NCBI GenBank assembly: GCA_021372535.1
Contig: JAJFUH010000018.1
Coordinates: forward strand, 1-64,000
Reading direction: 5' to 3'
Origin: a bacterium
Lineage (GTDB): Bacteria; Latescibacterota; Latescibacteria; Latescibacterales; Latescibacteraceae
Length of the DNA stretch: 64,000 nucleotides
The translations under genes and the position numbers were made by a program. Under the pieces are notes generated by a model. It worked only from the letters and a program-made list of their open reading frames with translations, made no database searches and was not told where the DNA came from. Below, piece after piece: positions 46,131 through 55,496 of this stretch (the first letter of the stretch is position 1; the number at the start of each line of letters is the position of its first letter).

Positions 46131-47200
46131 AAAAAAAGGGTTTGCACCAGATACGGGAAAAGATGGGCAAATCAGGTCTCGATTCGCTCATCATTACCGA
46201 TACATCCAATATTCGTTATCTCACCGGTTACCGGGGTGATTACGGATATATTCTCCTGAGCCCTTCACGGGCTTTATTTTTTACTAATTCACTGTATATA
46301 GAAGATGCCCGCGGGTCTGTGGACGGCAGCTTTGAAATAATCGAAGTGAAAGAGGATATCTTCAAAACCTTCGGTGACTTCGACCGGACCGTTTGGGGTA
46401 AAAGAACAGGGTATGAGGCCGGAAAAATAACCTGTTCGGTCTTCAGGAAGCTCGGAAACAGTCTTCCCGGCATACAATTCGAGGAGATAAAAGATATTGT
46501 CGAGGAACTCCGCGAAACAAAGCTCCCCCATGAAATCGAGGCCATAAAGCATGCCCAGTCGATTGCGGAAGATGTCCTGGAGCAGGTTTTAACGCTTGTT
46601 AAAGATGGCGTGGAGGAACGCGATCTCGCCATTGAGATCGATTATCAGTTCCGGAAGCACGGCGGGGAACGGCCGTCTTTTGAAACCATTGTAGCCTCCG
46701 GCCCCAATACTTCAAAACCTCATGCTGTCCCGACAGCGCGGAAGCTCGAGCTCGGCGACCTGGTACTTTTTGACATGGGAACTGTCCGGGAGGGTTATGC
46801 GTCTGATATGACGAGAACCGTCGTGCTCGGGAAAGCGGACAGGGAACAGAAGAAGGTATATTCCGCGGTACGCGATGCGCTGAAAGCCGCGCTGGATAAA
46901 ATTCATTCCGGTATGCTCTGTTCGGAAGCCGACAGGGTTGCCCGGACGGTTCTGGAGAAAGCCGGATACGGCGAACGATTCGTCCATTCTCTCGGGCACG
47001 GTGTCGGACTCGATGTACATGAAAATCCGTTTCTTTCCCGGCGGTCGGAGCATTATCTTCAAACGAATGCCGTCGTTACCGTCGAACCCGGAATCTATAT
47101 ACCCGGATGGGGCGGCGTACGGATCGAGGATATGGTTGTTGTTTCGGATGACGGGTGTAAGAACCTGACCGGGTTTACGAAAAATCTCCTTCAACTCTGA
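46127..47200 (+). CDS. M24-family Xaa-Pro peptidase
   Basis: The 357-aa product has an N-terminal creatinase-like half (SNIRYLTGYRGDYG) and the pita-bread metallopeptidase half. Five metal ligands are visible: FDMGTV (D), ASDMTRT (D), HSLGHGVGLD (H), TVEPGIY (E) and RIEDM (E). It should remove N-terminal residues before proline, or cut Xaa-Pro dipeptides. It is translationally coupled to the acidic TPR gene (4-base overlap). Confidence 0.92.
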   Translation: MKKKGLHQIREKMGKSGLDSLIITDTSNIRYLTGYRGDYGYILLSPSRALFFTNSLYIEDARGSVDGSFEIIEVKEDIFKTFGDFDRTVWGKRTGYEAGKITCSVFRKLGNSLPGIQFEEIKDIVEELRETKLPHEIEAIKHAQSIAEDVLEQVLTLVKDGVEERDLAIEIDYQFRKHGGERPSFETIVASGPNTSKPHAVPTARKLELGDLVLFDMGTVREGYASDMTRTVVLGKADREQKKVYSAVRDALKAALDKIHSGMLCSEADRVARTVLEKAGYGERFVHSLGHGVGLDVHENPFLSRRSEHYLQTNAVVTVEPGIYIPGWGGVRIEDMVVVSDDGCKNLTGFTKNLLQL

Positions 47201-47203
47201 CAT

Positions 47204-48751
47204 ATGGAAAGTACTCATATGAAACACACGTTTTTTCTCAGGGGTATCTTTATAGTTATAATCGGATTGATCGCGCTCGTGAAACCGGTCATCGCCCAGG
47301 AGAAACCGGTCATGCTCTATTACTTCTCCGAGGACTGCGAGGAGTGCCATAATGTAAAAGCCGAATTTCTGCCCGAATTTCTGAAAAAATATCAGGAGTA
47401 TTTCACTTTTACCGAACTCTCGGTTTCGCTGCCCGCCAACATCGACTCCCTGTATGCCATGGAGTCGAGGGTCAAGGTTCCCGAACAGGACAAGGCATAC
47501 CCGGCGGTTTATTTCATGGGCGTGATGATCGAAGGCGAAATACCGGTCAAGCTCCGTCTCGAATCGCTCGTAAAGGCGTATCTGGCCAATCCGGACTCCA
47601 TGCGGGCGCTCGACCGTGAAGTCATGGCGCGGATTCCAGAGCTTTTTACACCCGATACCGTTCGAGCCGCCAAACCGGTCCACATGGCCTATTTCTATAA
47701 ACAGAACTGCAAAGAATGCAGCCGGGCGCTCGAAATCGTGGAATGGCTCGAGAAGAACCATGGCAATGTCACCGTTCACCGGTTCGACATAGCCGGGAAA
47801 AAGAGTAAAATACTCGCGGCGGCGCTCGGGTTGAAAACCGGCGTTCCCGAGCAGAAAATCATGAGCACGCCGGTATTCTTTATCGGGAGAGATTTTGTCC
47901 TGGCGCACGACATCAGCCGTGAAAAACTCTCCGGGCTCGTGAAAACCTATTCCGCACAAGGCTCCGGCGCGGTATGGGAGCAGTTTGACGAGCAGGAACT
48001 GAAACATGCCGAAGGGATCATCAAGGAGCGGTTCCGGTCGTTCGGCATTCTGGCGGTTGCGCTTGCGGGTCTCGGCGACGGGATCAACCCCTGCGCGTTC
48101 GCGACTATCCTGTTTTTCGTATCATACCTCGGCATGATCGGACGTAAAGGCAGGGATATTCTCATCGTGGGATTTTCGTTCGCTTTTGCCGTTTTCATCA
48201 CCTACTTCCTCGTGGGGCTGGGATTCTTCTATGTGCTGAGAAGCATCGTGAATATCGCCATTCTCGCCAAAATCATCTTCGGGGGGACTGCCGTGCTCTG
48301 TATCGTTTTCGGATTTCTCAGCATCGCCGATTATTTTAAAGCGCGCGCTGGAAACACCGCCGGTATGAGCCTCCAGCTTCCCACATTCCTGAAAAAGCGT
48401 ATTCACGCCACCATCCGTGACAAGGTGCGGATGAAAAGCATGGTTGCGGGAGCGATTATTGTCGGTTTTCTCGTTTCGATTCTTGAATTCGCCTGTACGG
48501 GGCAGGTCTACTTGCCGACCATTTCCTTCATGGTCAGCATGGAAGGATTCCAAATCCGGGCGATATTTCTTCTTCTCATGTATAATCTGTTCTTTATCGC
48601 GCCGCTCCTGGCGGTATTCGGTATTGTCTATAAGGGTGTTTCATCCCAGTCAATAGCAAAAATCATGGAGACCAGGGTCGGGACGGTCAAACTGATGCTT
48701 GCGGCGGTGTTTTTTGTCGTAGCGGCGCTCATGATATGGTCCATCGTGTAA
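47204..48751 (+). CDS. double-thioredoxin DsbD/CcdA-like membrane protein
   Basis: The 515-aa product has a signal or anchor (about 11-31), a first thioredoxin-like domain with CEEC (45-48), a second with CKEC (169-172), and from about 285 a CcdA/DsbD-like membrane domain of about 6 helices with the paired Cys motifs GINPCAFAT and EFACTGQVYLP. It would carry electrons from cytoplasmic thioredoxin outwards. Having both thioredoxin domains N-terminal is unusual compared with DsbD. ATG at 47204 or 47219 may be the start. It follows the M24 gene by 3 bases. Confidence 0.85.
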   Translation: MESTHMKHTFFLRGIFIVIIGLIALVKPVIAQEKPVMLYYFSEDCEECHNVKAEFLPEFLKKYQEYFTFTELSVSLPANIDSLYAMESRVKVPEQDKAYPAVYFMGVMIEGEIPVKLRLESLVKAYLANPDSMRALDREVMARIPELFTPDTVRAAKPVHMAYFYKQNCKECSRALEIVEWLEKNHGNVTVHRFDIAGKKSKILAAALGLKTGVPEQKIMSTPVFFIGRDFVLAHDISREKLSGLVKTYSAQGSGAVWEQFDEQELKHAEGIIKERFRSFGILAVALAGLGDGINPCAFATILFFVSYLGMIGRKGRDILIVGFSFAFAVFITYFLVGLGFFYVLRSIVNIAILAKIIFGGTAVLCIVFGFLSIADYFKARAGNTAGMSLQLPTFLKKRIHATIRDKVRMKSMVAGAIIVGFLVSILEFACTGQVYLPTISFMVSMEGFQIRAIFLLLMYNLFFIAPLLAVFGIVYKGVSSQSIAKIMETRVGTVKLMLAAVFFVVAALMIWSIV

Positions 48752-48785
48752 CGAACGATGGTTCTCCTTCCCGGGAGGGACTCCG

Positions 48786-49622
48786 ATGAGACAGGTTATA
48801 TCCGCTTCACGGCGGACAGATATACCGGCCTGGTATCTTGACCGTCTGATCGGTTTTATTGAGTGTGGTTACGTCGAAACACCCAACCCGTACTCGGGGA
48901 AGGCTGTCAGAGTCGATCTGAGACCCGGCAGTGTCCACACCCTCGTTCTCTGGTCGAAGAACTTCGGGCCGTTTCTGAAGAAAACCGGATTTTTTAAAGA
49001 TTATAATCTCTATTTCCTGTTCACTGTCAACGACATGCCCGGTCTGGAGTCCGCGGCGCCGCCGCTCGCGGAACGGTTCCGGCAGGTACGCGAACTTGCC
49101 GCGCTTTATGGGCCCGACCGTATCGGCTGGCGGTACGACCCGGTGATTTTCGACGAAAACGGCCCGGTATCGGCCATCGAATCATATACGAGGATCGGCT
49201 CGGTCATGGTGGAAGCGGGAGTACGGCGCTCGATTTTTTCGTTCCTCGACATGTACGGTAAAGTCGTGGACAGGAACAGGCGGTTCGATCTGAAGCTCGT
49301 CGATCCCCCGGAGGAAGTCAAGGCACAGTATGCCCGTGAGCTTGTCCGCGCCGCGGAAAGTCTCGGACTTACGCTCGAAAGCTGTTCGGAAACCGTGACA
49401 ATGGCCGATGGAATAAAGTCTTCCGCCTGCATAGACGGCCGCCTGCTTTCGCGTCTTGCCGGGGAGCCGGCCTCGCTGTCGAAGGATCAGGGACAGCGTC
49501 CCGCCTGCAACTGTACGGTCAGCCGCGACATAGGCTCCTACCGTGAGATGCCCTGTCCCGGCGGCTGCCTGTACTGTTACGCCAACCCGGTTGTCCCCGT
49601 ACCCGAAAGGGAAGAAGCATGA
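48786..49622 (+). CDS. DUF1848 family protein
   Basis: The 278-aa product matches DUF1848: start VISASRRTDIPAWYLDRLIG, middle LVLWSKNFGPFLKK and WRYDPVIFDE, and the Cys-rich end CNCTVSRDIGSY with CPGGCLYCYANP, a likely Fe-S or metal site. Function is unproven; the family is linked to radical-SAM-like DNA repair proteins by some annotations. Four bases overlap the next gene. Confidence 0.88.
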   Translation: MRQVISASRRTDIPAWYLDRLIGFIECGYVETPNPYSGKAVRVDLRPGSVHTLVLWSKNFGPFLKKTGFFKDYNLYFLFTVNDMPGLESAAPPLAERFRQVRELAALYGPDRIGWRYDPVIFDENGPVSAIESYTRIGSVMVEAGVRRSIFSFLDMYGKVVDRNRRFDLKLVDPPEEVKAQYARELVRAAESLGLTLESCSETVTMADGIKSSACIDGRLLSRLAGEPASLSKDQGQRPACNCTVSRDIGSYREMPCPGGCLYCYANPVVPVPEREEA

Positions 49623-52024
49623 AGAGAATTTTTGTCCCCGTTTCGATAGCGCTTCTTGGAGTTTTTATGTCCTGCGGCAGCCGGAATGAGGGGAAATCCG
49701 TTCCTTCGCCGCACGCTTCCGTAACGTTTGCGGTATTCGGGAATACGGGCAGGGTAACCGATGACGGGGCTGTGTTCCGTGAGCTTTCCGCGGAGTTGAA
49801 GGACCGGGACGTGGATTTTGCCGTGGACCTCGGCAACAGGGTGCCTGTGGGTGTTCCCCCCTCGGGAGTCGGCGCAATGCTCATGGCTGTTCAGGAGAGT
49901 TTAAAGACAGCTCCGGTTCCGGTATACCCTGTTGCCGGCCCGGACGATGTTTTCGACTATACGAGCGATGTCGCATACAGTACGCTGTATGGCCCCGCCT
50001 GGTATTCGTTCGAGCGCGGAGGGGCGCTGTTCATCGTTCTCGATACGGAGGACGAGTCGTACCGCTCCGGATTCGGTGTCACTCCGAAAGTCAGCAGTGA
50101 ACAGCTCGCCTGGCTTTCGGGAACCCTTGCGAATATCCCAGGAGACAGGGCTGTTGTCGTTTTCATGAACCGTCCCCTGTGGAAGGAGGCTCCCGGCCTC
50201 TGGAATGACGAGGTGCTGCCGGTATTGAAGAGCGGGGATACCGATCTCATTGTCTCGTGTTATGAACAGGGGCTCTGCGACTGGGGCGAGGTCAACGGTA
50301 TCAGGACGATATCGACCGGATGTACCGGCCCTGTTTCACGGAAAGGCGTCGGCCTGTTTCCCCATATCGTGATGGTGACCATGGACGGTGAAAACAGCTC
50401 ATTCCGGATACTGACTCCCGGCGGGACGGTTACGGAGGGAACGGGAGCCGACCTGAAAACGTACGATGAGGTCGGGAATCTCGTACGGGCGCTCACACCG
50501 CCTGTCCTGAAAACGGAAAGGTCATGGACTGTCAGCGAGACTGTCGATTTCACCATTACCAATCCGTTCGATAGTACGGTTTCGGGCGGCCTGTCGCTGA
50601 CTGTCTTTGATAAAACCGACTGGACGATCGACCCGGCATCGTTCGAGTTCACGCTCAACAGGGGTGAAATCAGCACATTTCACATGCTGATAAGGGGAAA
50701 AGACCCCGAACTTTCACCGGTTCCCGAATTCCATGCATGGCTCAGGACAGGCGACCGTGACGTTGCCGATTTCAGGGGCATGCTCCTGCGGCAGATTCCC
50801 AAGCCCCGCACCGGCGAAACGATTCCGATTGCCGCCCATATAGCCGACAGGGTGCCGTATTCATTCGACAGGAAACCGCTCAGAATCCCGGTGGAAATAG
50901 AAGGCCCCGATTTAAGCGGACGGCTGATCATCTACCGTGATGATGGCACGGAAATGCCCGTATGCGTTCACATCTCGAACCTCCGCGATTTCAGGATCGG
51001 GCTCAACGAATTCACATGGAATGGCACTGATCTGGAAGGCCGGCCGGGTACCGCCGATTCCCTGAGCTATTATATCGTCGCATACAACAAGGCGGCGCCG
51101 CCGACATGGGTTGGTGAAGGACCCCCGTCATATTACGGCGCTTTCACTGTCGAGCGGGGGCTGTCCGGTATCGCTGCGAAAACGCACACCGACGATTCCC
51201 TCGTCACATACCGTATCCCCGGGCAGCTCGTTGCTCCGGAGCCGGAAAAGCCGTTGTCCGTCGCCCAGCTTCTCGATGGTCTTCCGATTACAGGATATAC
51301 ATCCGGCGATAAGGAAAAAATCTATGTGACCACATCCGCAGGCCTGGTGTGTGCGTTTGTGAGCGGCGGCGTGGTCAGACCCGATGTATCGTTCGGAGAT
51401 CAGGGGTATGTCTCGTTCACCGGATTCAGGGGGCGCACGGTGGGAAATCCGTCTTTCAACGGCGGGATGGTATATGTCGGGACAGGCGGCGGAAACGGCT
51501 CATCGCCCGCCGTGCTGGCAATCAACGGTGAAAACGGCGAGATCGTCAAGGTCATTCCGCTCGGTGACTATTTCGGCGAGGAGGCGGCTCCCCCCGCGGT
51601 TACCGCAACGGAGCGGGGGATTTATGCGGCACATCCCGACTGCGATTATGTGCTGCTGATGAACAACGGCGGCGAGATACTGTGGGTGAATGAGCCCGGC
51701 GACCTCGGCGGCGATAAAGATGCGGACGGTCGAAGCTTCACATACGGCATTGGTTCCGACCAGTATGGCTTTTCGTATGTCAATACGCCGGGAACTTCCG
51801 CAAGATGCGCCGTACTGGGGCCGGACGGCCGGACGCTGTTCCGCGTGATTCTCGTTGTTCTGCCAGGACTACGGGTGAGCGGCGTCACCCCGATGATCGA
51901 GGAGAAAAATACCGACGGGCTCTATTTTGTGACCCGCGGCGCCGATAAACCGTATGTTTTTCATGTGCCGTATACCATCAAAGCGGGAACGATTGTCGAT
52001 GAGAATACGGTCATGAAAAAGTAA
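49619..52024 (+). CDS. large lipoprotein with metallophosphatase-like and beta-propeller-like parts
   Basis: The 801-aa product has a lipoprotein signal with SCGS near residue 19. Residues about 35-280 resemble a calcineurin-like phosphoesterase (VTFAVFGNTGRV, DFAVDLGNRVP, YPVAGPDDVFD), but the usual metal ligands (GD, GNH) are replaced, so it is probably inactive. A middle part has Ig-like and FlgD-like elements (FTWNGTDLEGRPG). Residues from about 540 contain short repeats with VYVGTGGGNGSSPAVLAING, like PQQ propellers. Role unknown, probably cell surface. The start overlaps the DUF1848 gene by 4 bases. Confidence 0.65.
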   Translation: MKRIFVPVSIALLGVFMSCGSRNEGKSVPSPHASVTFAVFGNTGRVTDDGAVFRELSAELKDRDVDFAVDLGNRVPVGVPPSGVGAMLMAVQESLKTAPVPVYPVAGPDDVFDYTSDVAYSTLYGPAWYSFERGGALFIVLDTEDESYRSGFGVTPKVSSEQLAWLSGTLANIPGDRAVVVFMNRPLWKEAPGLWNDEVLPVLKSGDTDLIVSCYEQGLCDWGEVNGIRTISTGCTGPVSRKGVGLFPHIVMVTMDGENSSFRILTPGGTVTEGTGADLKTYDEVGNLVRALTPPVLKTERSWTVSETVDFTITNPFDSTVSGGLSLTVFDKTDWTIDPASFEFTLNRGEISTFHMLIRGKDPELSPVPEFHAWLRTGDRDVADFRGMLLRQIPKPRTGETIPIAAHIADRVPYSFDRKPLRIPVEIEGPDLSGRLIIYRDDGTEMPVCVHISNLRDFRIGLNEFTWNGTDLEGRPGTADSLSYYIVAYNKAAPPTWVGEGPPSYYGAFTVERGLSGIAAKTHTDDSLVTYRIPGQLVAPEPEKPLSVAQLLDGLPITGYTSGDKEKIYVTTSAGLVCAFVSGGVVRPDVSFGDQGYVSFTGFRGRTVGNPSFNGGMVYVGTGGGNGSSPAVLAINGENGEIVKVIPLGDYFGEEAAPPAVTATERGIYAAHPDCDYVLLMNNGGEILWVNEPGDLGGDKDADGRSFTYGIGSDQYGFSYVNTPGTSARCAVLGPDGRTLFRVILVVLPGLRVSGVTPMIEEKNTDGLYFVTRGADKPYVFHVPYTIKAGTIVDENTVMKK

Positions 52025-52342
52025 ATAATTTTTGGGGATCGTATATCGGAATCGAATGAAAATAATGAGTTTACGTGTGTATTATTATATCCGGACTGAC
52101 AATCCGGTTTTTTTTGACCGCAGTATTCCGGACACGGGGAAGAATATCCCATGTTTTTATTGGGGAAGCACATGTTTTAAAAGGTTACGAAGATCCCCCG
52201 TCGCTTTCAGCGACGCCCCCCTTATCGAAGAGGGGACAAGAAATGCGCATTTATTCTACGTCTGATTAAAGCATGATGTCAATGAATATTCGCCGGAGCA
52301 ATAATAATGGTAATTCACTGAAAAAATGTTATATTACCGAAT
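52025..52342. repeat. gap with a half copy of the 105-bp palindrome and a C-rich repeat
   Basis: 52271-52304 matches the right half of the element found at 60.7 kb (ATTCGCCGGAGCAATAAT). Near 52193-52240 is a C-rich stem (CCCCCGTCGCTTTCAGCGACGC) of the kind seen near 32.07 and 39.58 kb. No gene. Confidence 0.5.
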
Positions 52343-52852
52343 ATGAAACCGAAAATTCCCGATTATCGCTTCTGCCCCATGTGCGGAGCCGATATACACA
52401 CAAAGTATCACGAAGGCCGTGACCGTCATGTCTGCCCACGGTGCGGGCATGTCATTTACATAAACCCGATACCGGCGACAACGCTCGTGTTGCTCGACAC
52501 CGGCAGGGTATTGCTGACACTCAGGGCGCAGGAACCATACAAAGGCATGTGGTGCCTTCCGGGAGGGTTCGTCGAATGGGGTGAGACCCCCGAAGAAGGG
52601 GCAAAACGTGAGCTTCTCGAAGAAACCGGCCTCCACGGGGAACAACTGAGCATGGTTGGAGTATACAACAGCATGGCGAATCTCCATGCAATTCTTATAG
52701 GATTTATCGTAACGCGCTGGAGCGGGGAGATAACTCCCGGCGACGATGCCGCCGAAGTCAGGTGGTTTGATTTGGATTCACGGCCGCAGCTGGCTTTCAG
52801 AGCCCATGAAACCCTTCTTGCGGATGCTCTTGAAAGCGGGGAGGCCCGATGA
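52343..52852 (+). CDS. Nudix hydrolase with zinc ribbon
   Basis: The 169-aa product starts with a zinc ribbon (Cys 11, 14, 31, 34) and then a Nudix domain whose box GGFVEWGETPEEGAKRE continues LLEETG. It hydrolyses a nucleoside diphosphate linked to another group; NudC-type NADH pyrophosphatases have a similar ribbon but are longer. It overlaps ruvX by 4 bases. Confidence 0.9.
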   Translation: MKPKIPDYRFCPMCGADIHTKYHEGRDRHVCPRCGHVIYINPIPATTLVLLDTGRVLLTLRAQEPYKGMWCLPGGFVEWGETPEEGAKRELLEETGLHGEQLSMVGVYNSMANLHAILIGFIVTRWSGEITPGDDAAEVRWFDLDSRPQLAFRAHETLLADALESGEAR

Positions 52853-53259
52853 GGATTCTGGCGGTCGATTACGGCGAGCGGCGGACGGGGCTCGCGGTTA
52901 CCGATGAACTGGGAATAACGGCCCAGGGACTCGACACGCTCGTATGTGATGATGAGAAGCGTTTACACCTCGATGTGGCGCGGGTCGCCGCCGAGGTCAA
53001 GGCGGAAAGAATCGTTGTGGGGCTTCCGCTCAACATGAACGGCTCCGAAAGCGAGAAGAGCGCCAAAGTGCGGGTATTCGCCGGCTTGCTCGCGAGCGAA
53101 AGCGCTCTCCCTGTCATTTTCTGGGATGAGCGCATGACCACCATGCAGGCGCATCGTGTCATGAAGGAGCTCGGTATGAAAAACCGCGGCAGGAAAAACG
53201 ACATAGACCGGATATCCGCAACATTGATACTTCAGGAGTATTTGAAAACCCTCTCATGA
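52849..53259 (+). CDS. ruvX: putative Holliday junction resolvase / pre-16S rRNA nuclease YqgF
   Basis: The 136-aa product shows the RNase H-like YqgF/RuvX core: LAVDYGERRTGLAVTDE, IVVGLPLNMNGSES, FWDERMTT and a C-terminal DRISATLILQEYL with the last acidic residue. In E. coli YqgF processes the 5' end of 16S rRNA. ATGA overlaps on both sides couple it to the Nudix gene and mltG. Confidence 0.92.
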   Translation: MRILAVDYGERRTGLAVTDELGITAQGLDTLVCDDEKRLHLDVARVAAEVKAERIVVGLPLNMNGSESEKSAKVRVFAGLLASESALPVIFWDERMTTMQAHRVMKELGMKNRGRKNDIDRISATLILQEYLKTLS

Positions 53260-54281
53260 AAGGTCTCACACGTAAAATCGTGCTTGCAGGCATGGTGGGC
53301 ATCCTGCTCGTCGTGATTGTTATAGCCGGAGGGTGGGTGTGCCTGTCGAACCGTCCCCCGGGCGCGTGCGGGCCCGTTACGGTCGAGGTAAAAAAGGGAA
53401 TGACCGCGAGCCGGATAGCGTTTATGCTCCATGAAAAAGAGCTTATCAGAAGCGCGGCATGTTTTAAACTGTTATCGAGAGTCAGGGGGTATTCGCGAAC
53501 ATTCAAAGCCGGACAATGGAGACTCGATGGCACTCTGAGCGCCATGGAAACCGCCTGGCTGCTTACTCTCAATCCGCCGGTTCCGCCCGACATCAGGGTT
53601 ACCGTGTTCGAGGGACTGTCTATCCGCGAGACAGCGTCCCTTCTTGCAAAAGAGGCGAAAATCGATTCCGCCGCCTTTACGGGCTGTGCAACGGATTCCG
53701 GTATTGCCCGGCAGCTTGGTATTGACAACGGCAGCCTCGAAGGCTACCTTTATCCCGATACCTATTTCGTCCGGGTCGGTACGACACCGAAAGAGATGAT
53801 CGAGCGCATGGTTTCACGATTCAACCGGGTTTTTTCAGATTCCCTCAGGGCGAGGGCGGATTCACTGAAAATGTCTGTTCGCGACGTTGTCACCCTTGCG
53901 TCGATCATCGAATGCGAGACAGGACTCGACGAAGAGCGTCCCCTGATATCGGCTGTATACCGGAGAAGGCTCAAGTCGGGAGTTCCTCTCCAGGCGTGTC
54001 CGACGGTTCAGTATGTTCTGGGGTCGAAACGACGGCTCCTCGACGAAGACCTGAAAATTGAGTCGCCCTATAATACCTATTTACACCCGGGACTGCCTCC
54101 CGGACCCATTGCCAGTCCCGGCATGAAGTCTCTTCATGCGGCGTTGTATCCGGCGGATTCAACGTACCTTTACTTTGTTTCGGACGGTAAAGGGGGAAAT
54201 ATTTTTTCGCGCACCCTTTCGGAACACAACCGGGCGGTGCGGCTTTTTAAAAAACAGAGAAAACAATCATCTATGCGTTGA
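53256..54281 (+). CDS. mltG: endolytic murein transglycosylase MltG
   Basis: The 341-aa product has one N-terminal membrane anchor (about 8-28), a LysM-like region (VEVKKGMTASRIAFMLHEKE) and the YceG catalytic core with VTLASIIECETGLDEERPLI, whose Glu is catalytic, then PTVQYVLG and SPYNTYLHPGLPPGPIASPG. MltG cuts nascent glycan strands and sets their length. ruvX-mltG order is common. Confidence 0.95.
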   Translation: MKGLTRKIVLAGMVGILLVVIVIAGGWVCLSNRPPGACGPVTVEVKKGMTASRIAFMLHEKELIRSAACFKLLSRVRGYSRTFKAGQWRLDGTLSAMETAWLLTLNPPVPPDIRVTVFEGLSIRETASLLAKEAKIDSAAFTGCATDSGIARQLGIDNGSLEGYLYPDTYFVRVGTTPKEMIERMVSRFNRVFSDSLRARADSLKMSVRDVVTLASIIECETGLDEERPLISAVYRRRLKSGVPLQACPTVQYVLGSKRRLLDEDLKIESPYNTYLHPGLPPGPIASPGMKSLHAALYPADSTYLYFVSDGKGGNIFSRTLSEHNRAVRLFKKQRKQSSMR

Positions 54282-54304
54282 CCTATCCCAAGGAGGGATG
54301 TGCC

Positions 54305-55459
54305 ATGAAACGAGTGATTTTCACGGCTGCACTGCTCCTCTTCGTTACGGTGTCAGTAACGGCTGCCCAGCAGTCGACCGCACCTGACACGCTTGATATC
54401 GGTAACGTTCCGGAACAATATATTGTGCAGAAGGGTGATACCCTGTGGGATATTTCGGAACGGTTTCTCGGCAATCCGCTCAACTGGCCCGATGTCTGGA
54501 AAAAGAATCCTTTTATCAAGGACCCTCACTGGATTTACCCGGGTCAGACTCTTATGCTGAAGGCTATGATCGAGAAAGCCCTTGAAATAACGCCTGCCCC
54601 GAAGGTCGAATCGGTCGAGGAGAAATATGAACCCAAACCGGTCGAAAAACCGGAGCCTCTTTTTCTTGCAACCGCTCCGAGAATCCCTGATTCGCTCGAA
54701 GTCAGCCTGACCAGTCCCGGCAAATCCGCCTCCAGTGAAACCGGTATCCTGCAGAAACTCCGGAGCCCCCGTCCGGTATATACCGAAAAGAATTTTCTGC
54801 GGACAGGTTTTATCACACAGCGGTCAGAGCTTCCGAAAGGGGAAATCATCGCTATCGAGGAGGGTAAGTCGAGCGCCACAAAGTTCGATGTGGTTGCAAT
54901 CGATGTGGGCAGCGATGACGGTGTCAAAAACGGCGATATCTTTGCGGCGATCAAGGTGGGAGATGCGGTCAAGCACCCGGAAACGGGCAGAAACCTCGGT
55001 GTTGTCGTCCGTGTCAAGGGAGTTCTGAAAGTGATTTCAACCGGTCCGAAACAGGCGCGATGCCAGATCACCGAGAATTTCGACCCCATCCTGAAGGGCG
55101 ATCTCTACATGCCTTACCGTATCAGCAGCGGCCCGAAATTTGATGCATGGGTCAAGCCGAACGTGTCAATCACCGGAATGATCCTCGCCATCCACGAATC
55201 CATGCTGAGCGTTCATATCAACGATATTCTGTATATAGACAAGGGATCGGTTGACGGTGTCAGACCGGGAGACCGTTTTGTAATTTACCCCCGGAGTAAC
55301 ACGGGAGGAGGCGCCGGACATGCAACCGTTCTCGGTGAGCTCGAAGCGATCAACGTAATGACCAACGATACGGCGGTTATTGTTGTTTCACTCAAGGGAG
55401 AGCAAATCGAAATCGGCGACAAGGTGGATTTGAGCGCCCGCTGCAGGCTATTATACTGA
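54305..55459 (+). CDS. LysM-domain exported protein
   Basis: The 384-aa product has a signal peptide (about 1-22) and a LysM domain at about 36-85 (YIVQKGDTLWDISERFLG, ending IYPGQTLML). Residues beyond about 170 form beta-rich repeats with DVVAIDVGSDDGVKNGD and YIDKGSVDGVRPGDRF, resembling FlgA/SAF-like or other beta modules. It probably binds peptidoglycan in the periplasm. The start at 54305 follows AAGGAGGG by 7 bases. After cleavage at the likely AA-QQ site it would start with Gln. Confidence 0.8.
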   Translation: MKRVIFTAALLLFVTVSVTAAQQSTAPDTLDIGNVPEQYIVQKGDTLWDISERFLGNPLNWPDVWKKNPFIKDPHWIYPGQTLMLKAMIEKALEITPAPKVESVEEKYEPKPVEKPEPLFLATAPRIPDSLEVSLTSPGKSASSETGILQKLRSPRPVYTEKNFLRTGFITQRSELPKGEIIAIEEGKSSATKFDVVAIDVGSDDGVKNGDIFAAIKVGDAVKHPETGRNLGVVVRVKGVLKVISTGPKQARCQITENFDPILKGDLYMPYRISSGPKFDAWVKPNVSITGMILAIHESMLSVHINDILYIDKGSVDGVRPGDRFVIYPRSNTGGGAGHATVLGELEAINVMTNDTAVIVVSLKGEQIEIGDKVDLSARCRLLY

Positions 55460-55496
55460 CAGGTTGCAACCTGTCCCTTCGTAAGGATGTAATGAA

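Noticed and set aside
46712-48007. 431-codon minus-strand frame opposite the M24 and DsbD-like genes
   Set aside because: Shadow of two genes with intact catalytic motifs on the plus strand.
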